Source: Dipylidium caninum (Eukaryota > Platyhelminthes > Cestoda > Cyclophyllidea > Dipylidiidae). Taken from it: a DNA stretch of 64,000 nt. Every line of letters starts with the position of its first letter. The stretch's first letter is position 1. Below are positions 53,384 through 64,000 of this stretch, one piece after another. The stretch covers positions 1,116,001-1,180,000 of the forward strand of contig QEYB01000715.1 of NCBI GenBank assembly GCA_017562135.1, read 5' to 3'. A program made the translations under genes and the position numbers. The notes under the pieces are model-generated. The model did not search any database. It was not told the origin of the DNA and saw nothing but the letters and a program-made list of their open reading frames with translations.

Positions 53384-55498
53384 ATGGCCGCTGTCATTGG
53401 GCGACTGGCCACGGTAGGAACTAAAACAGGTGGAAAATTAGCCACAAAAGCCATCGCAAAGAAAGGCGGAAAAGGCCTAGCTAAGAGCATGGGGAAAGCA
53501 ACGAAGAAAAAGGGTATGAAAAAGCTCATGAGCGGGAAGACTGGGAAGTTAAAGAAGGTAGCAGAGTGTCAGGCAAAAGATGCATTGTGGAGCGCAACCG
53601 AAGACAAAGTCGAGGAAGTCCTTGATGCCAAAGGAAATCAGGGAAAGAAAGCTATCAAGCTCAAATCCCCTCAAAAATACAGCAAGTCACCCGAAAAAAG
53701 GACGGAGAAAGCACATGGCATTAAAAAATCAAGGGAAAATTCACGGAAGAAAAGTCATGGGAAATCAAAGGAGCGAAAATCTCCTCGAAGAGCACCCAGC
53801 GCCGACGACGATGATGCGATGGAATGTGCTGAGGAGGCTGGCCACTGGGGGCGAGACAGACCGTCTGATGGAGCCAGGCGCAGGAGGAGCATGAGTGGTG
53901 ACTCTAAGTTGAAGTCAAAAAATAGGAAAGCTGTTTGGGGAGATGAGGAATGCAAAAAGAGCCACGATTTTGAAGAAGACACGGAGAAATTCTCAAAAAA
54001 GAAGCATAAAGAGAAAAAGGAAGTGTGTGAGGAGAACCATGTTAGGAGACAAAAAGATAGACAGAAGCGAAGAGATGATTCCTTTGTCGATGAAGGAAAT
54101 AGGGATAAAATGAAAGTTGAGCATGATGGGGACGATACACTTTCTGACGGCGACGACACTGAGGTGGTAAACAATAAGCCTGCTCCTCCCAAAAAGGGTC
54201 ATCACACCCGGCGAGTGAAATTGGATGTTTTGTCCGATGCAAGCGATGTGGATTACGAAACTGGTGAGAAAGAAAGCAAAAAGAGAGCACATCGAAGCAG
54301 TAAATTAAAGGAAAAGTGTAACTCGACAGATAATGACGTCGAAGATGAGAAATGGGATCGTCTTAGCGGCCGAAAGAGTCTTAAGAAGCGCCTTTCGTCC
54401 TCGCATTCGTCGGAAGAAGAATTATGCGTCAGTCTGGGCGATATCCGTTTTCACAAAAGGCCCCATAAGCGCCTCGACAGCGAGCAAATGGACGAGCCTC
54501 CCCAAATGTCCATGCGCGAGCTTTACCGGGTCATCCGCCATTTCTCCACCGAGAAGGGGGCAGTGGATGTGAGGAGGCTGACCGACTCACTGATTAAACG
54601 GGCGAATCTACCACTAGATCGGTCTCCCGCCTCGTCTGTTGAGCCAAAGGCAAGAGAAGGGTTAGAAGACTACAAAAATGCAGCTGACGATGTAAGTCGT
54701 GGTCGAAAAAAATCAAGGGAGAAAAGAAAAAGCCAGAAGTGGGCGGAGTCACGAAAATCCGACAAAACCATATTTGGGCCGAAAAAAACAAGGGATAGTA
54801 AAGTAGCAGCTCCGGAAGCCAGTAGGGGGGGGACTCCCGTACCACGAATAGAGACGCCGTCCCAGAGGGAAAGTTTTGACGCGGCCACCATCGCAGCCAA
54901 GCCAGATCGAACTTGTGAAGACGCTACTGACCATAACTTCAATATGATGTTATTTAAAATGGCCAAGGAACACATCATGAGTGAATATAAAAAGAAGAAA
55001 AGTTATGAACCAGAAGAAAACGATGAATGGCTACGTGCCTTTGAAATGGTCATCAAATTAGACAATGCTAAAGATATCAGAGCTGCGCAACTAAAGCACG
55101 AGGAAATGAAGTTGGAGTCGAAGTACCTCAAGAAAGGGCAAGTGAAGCACTTTCAAAGGGGTGAATGTGGAAATAGATGCTGCTATACAAATGATTACTG
55201 CTCAAACTTTGCGTGGGCACCCGATGCCGGAGGTGGTGAGGGAGGAGACGTTGGGGAAGTTCGACATAGAAGCAAGCTCGATCATCTCTATGACTTAATT
55301 TATGCCCTGAGAGACGCACCAAGAAAGGATAGGGCGAAGAAAACACACTTAGCTCTACCCTGCAACATGGATCAATCCGCCGCCTCTCAATTAGTTCCCG
55401 TTTATGTTCCATGGGAGCTGCCTCAGAATGACACTTACGGCGCGTACTACACCGACATGTACGGCTACGAAAATCAGGGCCATTATCAACAGTGTTGA
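53384..55498 (+). CDS. Orphan intronless lysine-rich disordered protein, 704 residues
   Basis: A single uninterrupted frame of 704 codons, by far the longest in the window. An in-frame TAG lies two codons before the ATG, so this ATG is the first possible. I do not recognise a family. Residues 1-60 are Lys/Gly/Ala-rich (KKGGKGLAKSMGKATKKKGM). Residues 90-330 are charged K/E/D/S with many basic clusters that could be nuclear signals, and acidic patches (SADDDDAM, DGDDTLSDGDDTE). Two stretches look helical and possibly folded: about 375-410 (MRELYRVIRHFSTEKGAVDV) and about 518-585 (MMLFKMAKEHIMSEYKKKK, WLRAFEMVIKLDNAKD). A Cys cluster (GECGNRCCYTNDYC) lies at about 593-606, and a Tyr/Gln/Gly-rich tail ends the protein. 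Nuclear or chromatin role is only a guess from composition. Confidence 0.75.
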   Translation: MAAVIGRLATVGTKTGGKLATKAIAKKGGKGLAKSMGKATKKKGMKKLMSGKTGKLKKVAECQAKDALWSATEDKVEEVLDAKGNQGKKAIKLKSPQKYSKSPEKRTEKAHGIKKSRENSRKKSHGKSKERKSPRRAPSADDDDAMECAEEAGHWGRDRPSDGARRRRSMSGDSKLKSKNRKAVWGDEECKKSHDFEEDTEKFSKKKHKEKKEVCEENHVRRQKDRQKRRDDSFVDEGNRDKMKVEHDGDDTLSDGDDTEVVNNKPAPPKKGHHTRRVKLDVLSDASDVDYETGEKESKKRAHRSSKLKEKCNSTDNDVEDEKWDRLSGRKSLKKRLSSSHSSEEELCVSLGDIRFHKRPHKRLDSEQMDEPPQMSMRELYRVIRHFSTEKGAVDVRRLTDSLIKRANLPLDRSPASSVEPKAREGLEDYKNAADDVSRGRKKSREKRKSQKWAESRKSDKTIFGPKKTRDSKVAAPEASRGGTPVPRIETPSQRESFDAATIAAKPDRTCEDATDHNFNMMLFKMAKEHIMSEYKKKKSYEPEENDEWLRAFEMVIKLDNAKDIRAAQLKHEEMKLESKYLKKGQVKHFQRGECGNRCCYTNDYCSNFAWAPDAGGGEGGDVGEVRHRSKLDHLYDLIYALRDAPRKDRAKKTHLALPCNMDQSAASQLVPVYVPWELPQNDTYGAYYTDMYGYENQGHYQQC

Positions 55499-57684
55499 CC
55501 AGGGCTTTCCACGAGGATATATAAAAACTCCTGTATAGATGACACATCCAAAATTTTTGTGGATTTAGAACATCCACTCAATCAGGCTTATTAGTAGTAA
55601 ACGTGGTTGTCATATGAAAACATGGAATGATTATTTACAGATATTGGACAACAGAAGCCACATAGGCGGAACGGATTAAGATGATTTTGCGAATGAGTTC
55701 AACAAGTTCTTGGAAGCCGGATCTTACAATGTACTGATTGAAAGGCGGTTCGGAGTCTCAGAATTATGTAATAAAGCAATATAGCGACTATTCAGATGAA
55801 AAGACACTTCCCATTTTCAAGCTGGCATATTTATATATCTGAGAAAATTTATGTGGGTTCCAAATATCTCAAGTCATCTAAGAAAATTGTTGAAGTGAGT
55901 AGCCACCTGCCTCTCGATTACTATTTTTCTTAATATGGGAAGGCAATGTGTAAGAGTAAGCGAATCTCCTCTCCCATCCCTATCGGAAAGTTATGCGAGT
56001 TACTTTACAGTATATAAAAGAGTTCATTAAAGTAAGCGCTTTATTCAAATCATTTGAATGAGGTCGAAATCCCAGTTGTGGAAATCGAGGAGATTGACAT
56101 AAGTGTTTCATCACACAAGAGAACGCTTGCGAGCACAATTGCACACCCTGTTCCACGCTTTCAATCAAGCTACATCAAACTATAGTACAATAGGCAAAGA
56201 AAGCAACGTCACAGCACTCTACACTATTTCTGCGAAAGCCGCCTTGTGTCACTTGACTAGAATAGTAATTTTTATAAACAGGAAGAATATGGGTTTCGAA
56301 AAGAAAGATTTACCGACAGGAACATTTATAATCGATGTAATCATACATGATAACTGACAAACCTTTCTCAAAACGATCAGTTTCAACGAATTCACGCTCT
56401 ACATTGACGAAAACATAAAGCTCCGACAGGCCTATTCGTGTTTGCCCGAATCAAGATCACGAACAATAATGTCCTTAACACAAAGTGAGACGCATTTTAA
56501 ATGAAAAACGAGTCTGTCTGGTTGGGAATCAGGGTCCTGTCAAACACCCCTAACTCCTCTGTATTGACTGATAGCCTGCTTACAATCTGAGGGGGCAAGA
56601 TAAAGACAGAAACGACTTTGCAGTACTCTATGATTTTTCATTGGCCTAGATGTCTACTGATACCGGACACTAATATATTCACGAAAAGCCCACAATGACG
56701 AATGTCGGCTTGATATTGATAATAAAAGATATCCCAGATACGCTTATCGCAAATTTTTAAGTGTTTGCAGACTTACTAAGCCTATCTTCGAAGTGACGTT
56801 GGAAATACGAGTGACCCCATCGTTACGTAGGCCTTTTGCGACGCTATGCATAATTCCAGAGAGGCACGTAATAATATGGAAGAATATAGAAGAATGGCGA
56901 CACCGGATTCGCATATTAATGCACAATTATTTATTTGTGGCGAAATGATATTTGCTCAAGTAGCACTTTTTCCTTCTAACTTAAATATGGGTGGAGGGCG
57001 GCTGCGCCTTTTTTCGCTAGGTGAATTTCTCTTGGAACCATAAGTCCACGTTGATTTTTGGTTTTAATGAATGTTGAATTATGACTCTTTGTTATTTTCC
57101 CACTTAAATTCTGTTCAAATTTCGTTTGCAGAATCGAAATATAAAAATTTGAAAAAAATTGTACAACTTTCTTTAATTCCTTCTTAGCGTTGAACTATCA
57201 TTTATGTCCTATACCGTTATATTATGTTCTATGGAGTTATGTTTACGCCAAGTTACAGGAGTGTTTATTTAAACCGTCAAATGTGATAGTGTCTAACCCG
57301 GGTGATCACTGCGTCTTGTCATGATTGTAAGCTGTTTCTTCTGTACTAATAAATACGGTTTCTTATTAATGCGATTTGGGTATTTTTCGAACGTGATTCG
57401 GTTGCGAATCTCGCCTCGCTCTTTTGGCTAACTACCGACATATTATCATCTCTTCAAAATCCTTGTATCTATACTCTCCTTTTTTATGTGCCTCGTCGAA
57501 GTTATTTTTGGGGTTCGTACTAGCGATATAACTTTACATACATCTTACTCTCATGGCTGTTAGCTTGGGTCTTTTTCGGACTTATATTCTGAGGATATTC
57601 CCTTCTATCTAGTTTCCTAATCATTTATTTTCTAGCACCTGATAAGAGGGTAATTTGAATATAATTTAACTCTGATGATAGGAA
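55499..57684. other. Intergenic region between orphan ORF and TMEM11
   Basis: About 2.2 kb, AT-rich. It contains the orphan's 3' UTR and the TMEM11 promoter by position. No gene or element recognised. Confidence 0.45.
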
Positions 57685-59212
57685 ATGATGGGAGGCAAGA
57701 AGACATTTGCAATTATTCGTGCTGTGTACGAGCATCGTTACTCACCCGAGGATTTTGTTCGTGAGCTGGATTTTGTTTTGGAAAAAAATGTTAACGTTGT
57801 AATTATTGAACCTGATGATTTGGGGGAAGTCACCTGGCGGTGGATACACGCTGGAAATTGGCTACACAAGACCGCTGTTCTCTCAGGTTAGTTATGACTT
57901 CCTGTATGGTTACGATCTTCCGAGTTATTATGCTGTCCGCATTTCTACTGAACTTAAACTCTTCTGTTAACGAAATTTGATCTAGAATACACTTTTATAT
58001 ACCTATGAATATAGATCATTTTAGCTAATTTTTCAAAAATTATAGTATCCTCTGAGCCATAGTACATTTTTGGGCATTTACCATATTTCACTGGTTCATT
58101 GTTTTTGCTGAAATGATTTCGTGTGGAAATGAACCACACTAAATGTATTTTATTCCTCCACGTTTGCATTATTACTTCATGGTAGACATATTGAAGAGCT
58201 GTTTTGGTTTTAAAACTAGGCTTTGTCTCTCGAATCCGTCCGCTGATACTAATTTTAGTTATCAAATTTACATCACTATTTTTGCCGTCTTTTCCTTTTT
58301 GACGGAGACCGATTCTTAAATTTACGTCTTTTTGTTGGATTATTTTCTGAATTCACGTCGCGTTGTATTTTCACCGGTTAATATCTTGTATATGGCTTTT
58401 GTAATAAGGCACTTTATTATTGAACAATTTTATAGTTAGGCATTTAATGCCCTTGGAATCGAATTTCTTACATTTATCAACCATAAACGGTGCGAGTTCT
58501 TTCTGCAGCCACGTGTAAACGTCTTTTTGTCGATTTTTTTCTCTTTACTGAAAGACTACTTAACATCGTGCTTTACTTCTTATGGGAAACATGATGCGCG
58601 TGACATTTGATTTATTTGATACAACGCCCTTTTTATAAATTTCGACCACCAGGTGGTGCTATAATTTAGCCCATTAGCAAATTTTTCTCATAACATTTGT
58701 AATATTTTCCGCTTTTAGGGTTGGCAGCTATCGCAGGTGCTGTATTGGCTGTCTTATATGAAAATCGTGCTGCGAGTATTGTGAAGGCATCATTGATATC
58801 AGTCCCGTGTGGTATCTCCCGAAGTCTGCTTCCCAGTGTGTTTTTTGGCCTGGCATCGGCTACATCGGCCAGCCTCTACGCGCTCTTTTGGCAGTGGGAT
58901 CCTTGTGCGAAATACCAAGTGGCTCGTTCTCTGGCCTCCCTGCCGCCTTGTGTTGTGGCCGCTGCATCGGGATCTTCCAGCGCTCACTCCTCTCACGTCC
59001 CATCGACTGAAGGGTCTCCTCATCACCGCCAAAGCCATCAGCGGAGTCGTCACCACTGCCCCTACGATTGTGCTGTTGCTGAAACCGGTGAGCTCGGTCA
59101 GCGTCCAGTGGTGCTCATTCGGCGGGATGATTTTTACCGCAAAATTCTGCATAACACCGTCTCTGTTGGTGCGCTGCTTTGTGTTGGTCTCGCTGTCTGT
59201 CGGCTGCGCTGA
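57685..59212 (+). CDS. TMEM11: TMEM11 mitochondrial inner-membrane protein
   Basis: Two exons, 57685-57886 and 58719-59212, in phase, give 231 residues (human 192). AIIRAVYEHRYSPEDFVRELDFVLE matches the VHEIYNGENAQDQFEYELE region. IIEPDDLGEVTWRWIHAGNWLHKTAVLSG is the family's most conserved block, followed by two membrane segments (LAAIAGAVLAVLY; SLLPSVFFGLASATSASLYALFW). WQWDPCAKYQV and VVLIRRDDFYRKILHNTVSVGALL then match strongly. TMEM11 (PMI) shapes mitochondrial cristae and associates with MICOS and BNIP3. A Ser/His-rich insert (about 59000-59070) replaces the short loop of vertebrates and accounts for the extra length. Confidence 0.93.
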
Positions 59213-60044
59213 ATTAAGTTTCTTCTGTAGTTCCCTTTCTTGAACGCTAGATTTTATTCATTTTTGTACAAACCACCACCTGCATTCACCTTCAACATGG
59301 ACTCCGTCAGCCACACTGCTCATGAGTTCAATGATCAGTGTGCACTCCTGACTTTCACCTCCTACCCCATCCCTCGTTCCGCTAGCATTTGTTGGTCGAT
59401 CGGATCTTATCTTGTTAAATGGTTACCCAAAATTGTAGCTGCTGAACCACTTTCATTGCCTTTTTGATCTGTGACTTAATTTAGTGAATTTTTTCCAGAT
59501 GGAATATGATCTAAAGGGCCGCAGGTTATCCTGCTTAGCGCTACAGTTATTATTTACGAACTAGCAGCCTTTCTTATACTCCCAATTTGGGATGCGTCAG
59601 CAGCATTATAAAAATCCACATAACCTCTCGCCCCTTGATTGAAACCAAAATGGTCCCTATACAGATCGGCAATCGTAGCCAAATCTGCTAGCCCTTGTTT
59701 CCTATTTAAACAACCCGGTTCCACTGTTCTTTTACCTGTTATGGAAAGAGATAGTAACAGTCCGTTGGCGAGAGAATCAAAACGCTATACTTATGCATTG
59801 TAGGAATCCATTGGGATAAGGCATGAGAATATTGCACCATTTCATTCGCATGTTCGTTTAAAGAAAAGGAAACCACACTATTAAAACCCACTATTCCCCA
59901 ACCACAATTTGCACTTCCAGTTGCAAAAAAGACCTAAATTCGTCTTAGGCATTGTTAATTGAGCTGAGCTTCACCTGACCTATTTCGGCTAACAACGGAA
60001 GACGTAAAAAATAATTTCAAACAGCTAAATATGTCGTCCAGGGT
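59213..60044. other. Convergent intergenic region (TMEM11 / DPH5)
   Basis: About 0.83 kb between convergent stop codons. Nothing recognised beyond the presumed 3' UTRs. Confidence 0.45.
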
Positions 60045-61406
60045 TTATTCAGGTATTTGACATTGAGGTTTCATGGACACCAATTCCTGATGTCTGCTAA
60101 ACATACTTTCGACGCGAGCGTTAAAGGTGCCATCCTCTCCCATTGGAGGAAAAAGGATAGGCAACGATGTCCCGATTTCTTTTTCTTCGTCACCTACGTA
60201 AAGTCTGGAAGACAGAAACTCGATTTCCATTGGATGCAGTTCACCAGGAATGATTAGGCTGTGCATAGGACCACCCAAAGCATTGGACAGAGGAATCGAC
60301 TCTACGGAAAGGCGATTTGCTAGAGTACCCATTGTTGTGACGAGTATAGTTTGGGTAGGAGTTCCCACTCGAGCTAGACATACAACAAGACAGTCAGGGT
60401 GAAGGTAACATTCTGGTTGTGGTTCGGAAGGCTTCTCGAATTCATTCACGAACCTCTGGTGAATACGACGGCCGGCTTCGAGAATCTGGTAGGCAGCATC
60501 CGTGCAAAGCATAAATCGTGGGGATTCGTAAATATCACGATTGCGAAGCAGGTTTTCCAGTGACTTTTCTTTAATCTAAGAATTCGCCGCAAGCTCGAAA
60601 TAATATTTCGTGATAAAAGGCATGACTGTGAAATAGCCACGTAACATCAAGAACAGCCTCAATCGTTGGAATATTAACAGAAGCAAGGGAAACTGTGTCT
60701 TGTGATAAACAGTCTAACAAAAGTCTAAAAATTAGACTAAGCTCAATCCTTTATAGCATAGCGTTGAAAAGGGGAGAGATATGGAGCTAGGGGTTACATA
60801 AGCTTATGGAGTAAGCAACCGAGGGTAGTAGTCAGACAGCCTGTATATCAACTCATGAATTCTTAACTCATAAACATACTTGAATATCTAGAAGACACAA
60901 AGTATGGAGACCTCGGTGATAATTCGACATTATTTTTGGGTAGAAACTTTCAGGATGCCCAAAATCGCCCCAAAAAGGAATGGATATCGTTTCACCCATG
61001 CGATAAGGCTGAAGTCCGCAACAGGCAGCGGCGGTCAGTATTGATGAATTGTGAATTATCTTATATGGAATCTTTTCTTTAATCGCACGGAGAACAAGAT
61101 CTATCTAAATTTGGTGTAAGATATTTGTTCACCTGTGTGTGTAGTGGCACAAAGTGGATCCCCTACCACCAGGAAAGCAACAGTTTTTTCCTTTGCGAGG
61201 GATATAATTAATGAATCTTGTTCTGTGAATTCACGATCAGCGCATTTGATTTCTCGTCCACAAAACTCGGAAATCCTCTCCACCCCATGTGTAAGAATGG
61301 ACGTATAAGTATCAAGGAAAACATGGTCGGATTGTTTAATAGCATTAAGCCCGGATATTGAAATATCTTCTATTGTAGACAAACCCAAGCCAATGACATA
61401 AAGCAT
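60045..61406 (-). CDS. DPH5: Diphthine methyl ester synthase (diphthamide biosynthesis methyltransferase)
   Basis: Three exons, 61133-61406, 60880-61100 and 60045-60575, give 341 residues in phase (human 285). MLYVIGLGLSTIEDISISGL is the SAM-binding start of the tetrapyrrole-methylase-like fold. VAFLVVGDPLCATTHTD, IPYKIIHNSSILTAAACCGLQ and GETISIPFWGDFGHPESFY follow, then LHTLCLLDI, SLENLLRNRDIYESPRFM and LVVCLARVGTPTQ, with GGPMHSLIIPGELHPMEIEFL near the end. The enzyme methylates the modified histidine of translation elongation factor 2 in the diphthamide pathway, using SAM. The C-terminus is about 50 residues longer than in human. The second acceptor is taken as atag|ATC, because that restores the conserved DLVLRA. 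Confidence 0.95.
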
Positions 61407-62880
61407 CGCAAGTGGTCGGCACGTGCAGCTCAACAGGCGTGACTCCCACACAGTAACCAATCCAAATGGAATACGTGACGAGAAATTTCAGCCGTGCATT
61501 GACATCATTAATTACCTCTACAACTCTCATAACCAGGTTACCGCGAGATATCGTAATCCGGAAATCGAGCTAAAACAGTCATCAACTTTTCGCAAAGGTA
61601 AAAACGTGCTAAACATTGAATTACTGTGGATTAAAATATCTTCAACTGCCCTACAAAGACCTAAACGATTGGACGGGTTAATGCAATTGACCTGGTTAGA
61701 GGCTACCATATATTTGCCAGATACTATAGGAAATCAAGGACATAAATCAGTGTGGTGTAAAACAGAGTCGAGCGAATTAATCAACATTCATTTTCCCCTC
61801 TCATGGTTTTAATAATAAACGCGACCGAGCTTATTCTGCAGTTTCGACTTGGCAGAGATTCAACAAGTTGCCTAAGAACGGTACTTGCGCAATCCCACTT
61901 ATTTGTTGGCAGAGACAGGCAATTGTTTAATGATTGCCAATGACGGATTTACTGAATGCCAATTATCGGTTACAGGAATATTTGGGCTGAACTATTTAGA
62001 CACATCGTACTTCTTGAATATCGGTGATTCGGACATTAACACAAAGTAGGAGTTTTAGGGAAACGAGTAGCACGATTTGAAGTCCCTTAACGTTTAGGAT
62101 AAGGGTGACAAAATTGTTTGCGTTAATTGGTACCTAGTAAAAAATTCATCGTTATTTTAGGATAGTCACGCATGAGGCAACGGTTTTGAGTTACTAAAGT
62201 TATACGCAATCGGGTTTGGCGTAGACGTGGTAATAGAAAAAAGCTTTCGATTGAAACCTTAATAAAAAATGTATACTTAAAAGAACCTTCACTTTGTCCT
62301 CCTTTCCGGAACACTATAGCGCTATTCAAATTTAGTTTTAAAGGCCTATTAGGTTTCACTGTTTTTTCTTTGTAAAGCACATTTTAATCTATTGACCGAT
62401 AAGAACTTATGCCCATAACACATTTGTGGCGCCCTGGTAATTAGGAAAGAAATTTTTCCTTAAGAAACAGCATATAAGCTATGTCAAAATAGATAGGGCC
62501 TATATTAGAAAATTATACATTGGACAACGCTAAAAGACGGGTTGTGGGAAATAACCATTTTGGTTAAATTATTTACTTTTGGTTCTGGAAATCACCGGGC
62601 TGGAATGGCTTAATTACATCGTGACTGTAAAATGTAGCCGGACCGTTTTCCTTACTGTTGTTCTTCATGATGAAGACTATGCTATATCTTGAATGTGTAA
62701 GCGATAACTGAATATTTACTTTGTCCTCCATTTGTTTATATGTCTAAACATACACTTATGCAGCTTAATGTAAACGCCTCAATTTCGGGATTGAGTTCCG
62801 TTCGTGGTCGGTGCGATGAAGCGTCGTGATGATATGGATGGTATATTTTCATTATAACTTCGGATCGCCGTTTAGAAACT
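61407..62880. promoter_or_regulatory. Divergent upstream region, DPH5 / unrecognised gene
   Basis: About 1.5 kb between outward-facing starts. Promoter function is inferred from position. No supported reading frame. Confidence 0.4.
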
Positions 62881-64000
62881 ATGTTTGCGCTGCAGTCGTA
62901 CTTGAATCAGCTAATCAGTCTATCCGACGAAGCAGAAAAACTTATTACATTCCATAAGACACTATTACAATGGGTAATTTTTATCAAGTCAAGAGTTGTT
63001 TTTAGGAATTAAAAGCTGATAATCTTCAAACAGCTTATAATTTTGCAAGGGGTATTACTTGGAAAACTATAGAACATGATTTTTACCTATACGTTTACAG
63101 CCAATTGTCAACGTGGTTGAGATCCGTTTATGAACGCGACAGTAGCTCAAGTGTACATTATATCTTTTAAATATGTATGTGGAACTAGGTTATATCCCAA
63201 CTCAAAAAATTGTTACAAGGCTTAAAGACAGTGTTAAGCTCCAGCGTTGGGCGAGATCTGCCCTCAATCGTTCCACATTACCGTACACTTTTAAACGAAT
63301 GTGAAGGTTGTGAAAGGGGCCTGGATTCTGTAACTTTTGATGAAGCTACAATTGAAACACAGACTCTACAATTATTGGAACAGGTAGGCAATGGTTCTTT
63401 TTGGAGGTATCTCTGTATACAGGATAAATATTTTATTGGGACATAATTAATTCTCACTATACCTGAATAACATGTTTTTCAATTATCTACTTAATCATAT
63501 GCTAATTATTATAAATTGCTTTCTTCATTTTGGTCGGCTTCTTTGATTCCAGATGTCGTCCGAATTAGGACTTGATTTGCGACTCTATGACCGACTGCAC
63601 GAGCTTTCACGTAGTGGAAGTTTAGATCGGATAACAAAGTACGTAATTTAAAGTTGTCCTAGTCCCAAAATTTTTAAATAACTGATGTGTGAGGTTAATC
63701 GAGGGATTTTTTACAATGAAAGTGGCTATCTATGTGCGGCTGTTTTTCGGTTAGGTTCCACATAGCAATCTATGAGGAATAATATTTGTGTTGGCTTTTA
63801 TATCTATGAACCAAATGGAATTATCCATACTCGTAATCCTAATGAAAATAATCGTTACACCTTAAATGTTGGTTGACTGTACTGTTCAGATTTCTTTCTC
63901 ATAAATTGAGGCCTTATTTCAAACAGTTCGGCGGATTCTGTGCCTTCTGCTGGGGCTTGTCCACCACCTGTCCCCCTGACAACTGTTGAAGGTTTTCCAT
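62881..64000 (+). CDS. Unrecognised helical protein, 5' part (runs off the window)
   Basis: Probable exons: 62881-62973 (MFALQSYLNQLISLSDEAEK, GT donor at 62974), 63006-63051, 63189-63383 (VISQLKKLLQGLKTVL), 63553-63638 (MSSELGLDLRLYDRLHELSR) and 63927-64000 (SADSVPSAGACPPPVP). Splice consensus is good at most edges and introns are short. The join between the second and third exons is out of phase, so a small exon or a different edge is missed there. The protein is leucine-rich, helical and coiled-coil-like, then turns Ser/Pro-rich. I cannot name a family; the style resembles subunits of tethering or spindle complexes, but that is not evidence of function. Confidence 0.5.

Noticed and set aside
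53755..54192. Minus-strand 145-residue frame opposite the lysine-rich ORF
   Set aside because: Ser/Phe-rich mirror of lysine/glutamate codons; a shadow of the plus-strand gene.

Overview
This is a eukaryotic nuclear window. It holds about 14 protein-coding genes broken by many short GT-AG introns, and no operons, rRNA, tRNA or CRISPR. Nearly every gene has a clear animal orthologue (mu2-adaptin, 26S ATPase PSMC6, TFIIH p62, ZIP9, ITFG1, TBC1D20, TMEM11, DPH5, a PPP1R16/TIMAP-type PP1 subunit, an outer-dynein-arm docking protein). Very short introns (36, 42, 46 and about 60-80 nt) sit beside kilobase introns, with moderate base composition. My inference is a parasitic flatworm, probably a tapeworm; the sequence alone does not prove the species.

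Layout: (1) 1-1314 (+) 3' end of an ODAD1/CCDC114-like gene. (2) 2277-4829 (-) AP2M1. (3) 5718-11362 (+) a divergent D-2-hydroxyglutarate dehydrogenase-like gene with two apparent frame breaks. (4) 11656-13430 (-) PSMC6. (5) 14364-20425 (+) mitochondrial alanyl-tRNA synthetase AARS2. (6) 21384-25023 (-) zinc transporter SLC39A9/ZIP9, with one apparent 1-nt frame break. (7) 25981-28144 (+) GTF2H1. (8) 29498-43686 (-) PPP1R16-like subunit with ankyrin repeats and a CaaX end, spread over about 14 kb including a visibly GC-rich, repeat-rich intronic zone. (9) 44987-48854 (-) ITFG1. (10) 49054-50939 (-) TBC1D20. (11) 53384-55498 (+) an intronless 704-residue lysine-rich orphan ORF. (12) 57685-59212 (+) TMEM11. 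(13) 60045-61406 (-) DPH5. (14) 62881-64000 (+) 5' part of an unrecognised helical protein.

Genes mostly alternate strand, giving divergent pairs that share 0.9-2.4 kb upstream regions (AP2M1/D2HGDH, PSMC6/AARS2, ZIP9/GTF2H1, TBC1D20/orphan, DPH5/unknown) and close convergent pairs. They are housekeeping genes of unrelated pathways, so no functional cluster is implied.

The points most worth a second look are: the orphan lysine-rich gene; the D2HGDH-like protein that has lost the HxGDGNxH metal signature; three +1 breaks, all in homopolymers, which may be assembly errors or real; GC-AG introns; and a 36-nt intron in TBC1D20. Exon boundaries were placed by eye from splice consensus, reading phase and remembered family similarity; no search was run.
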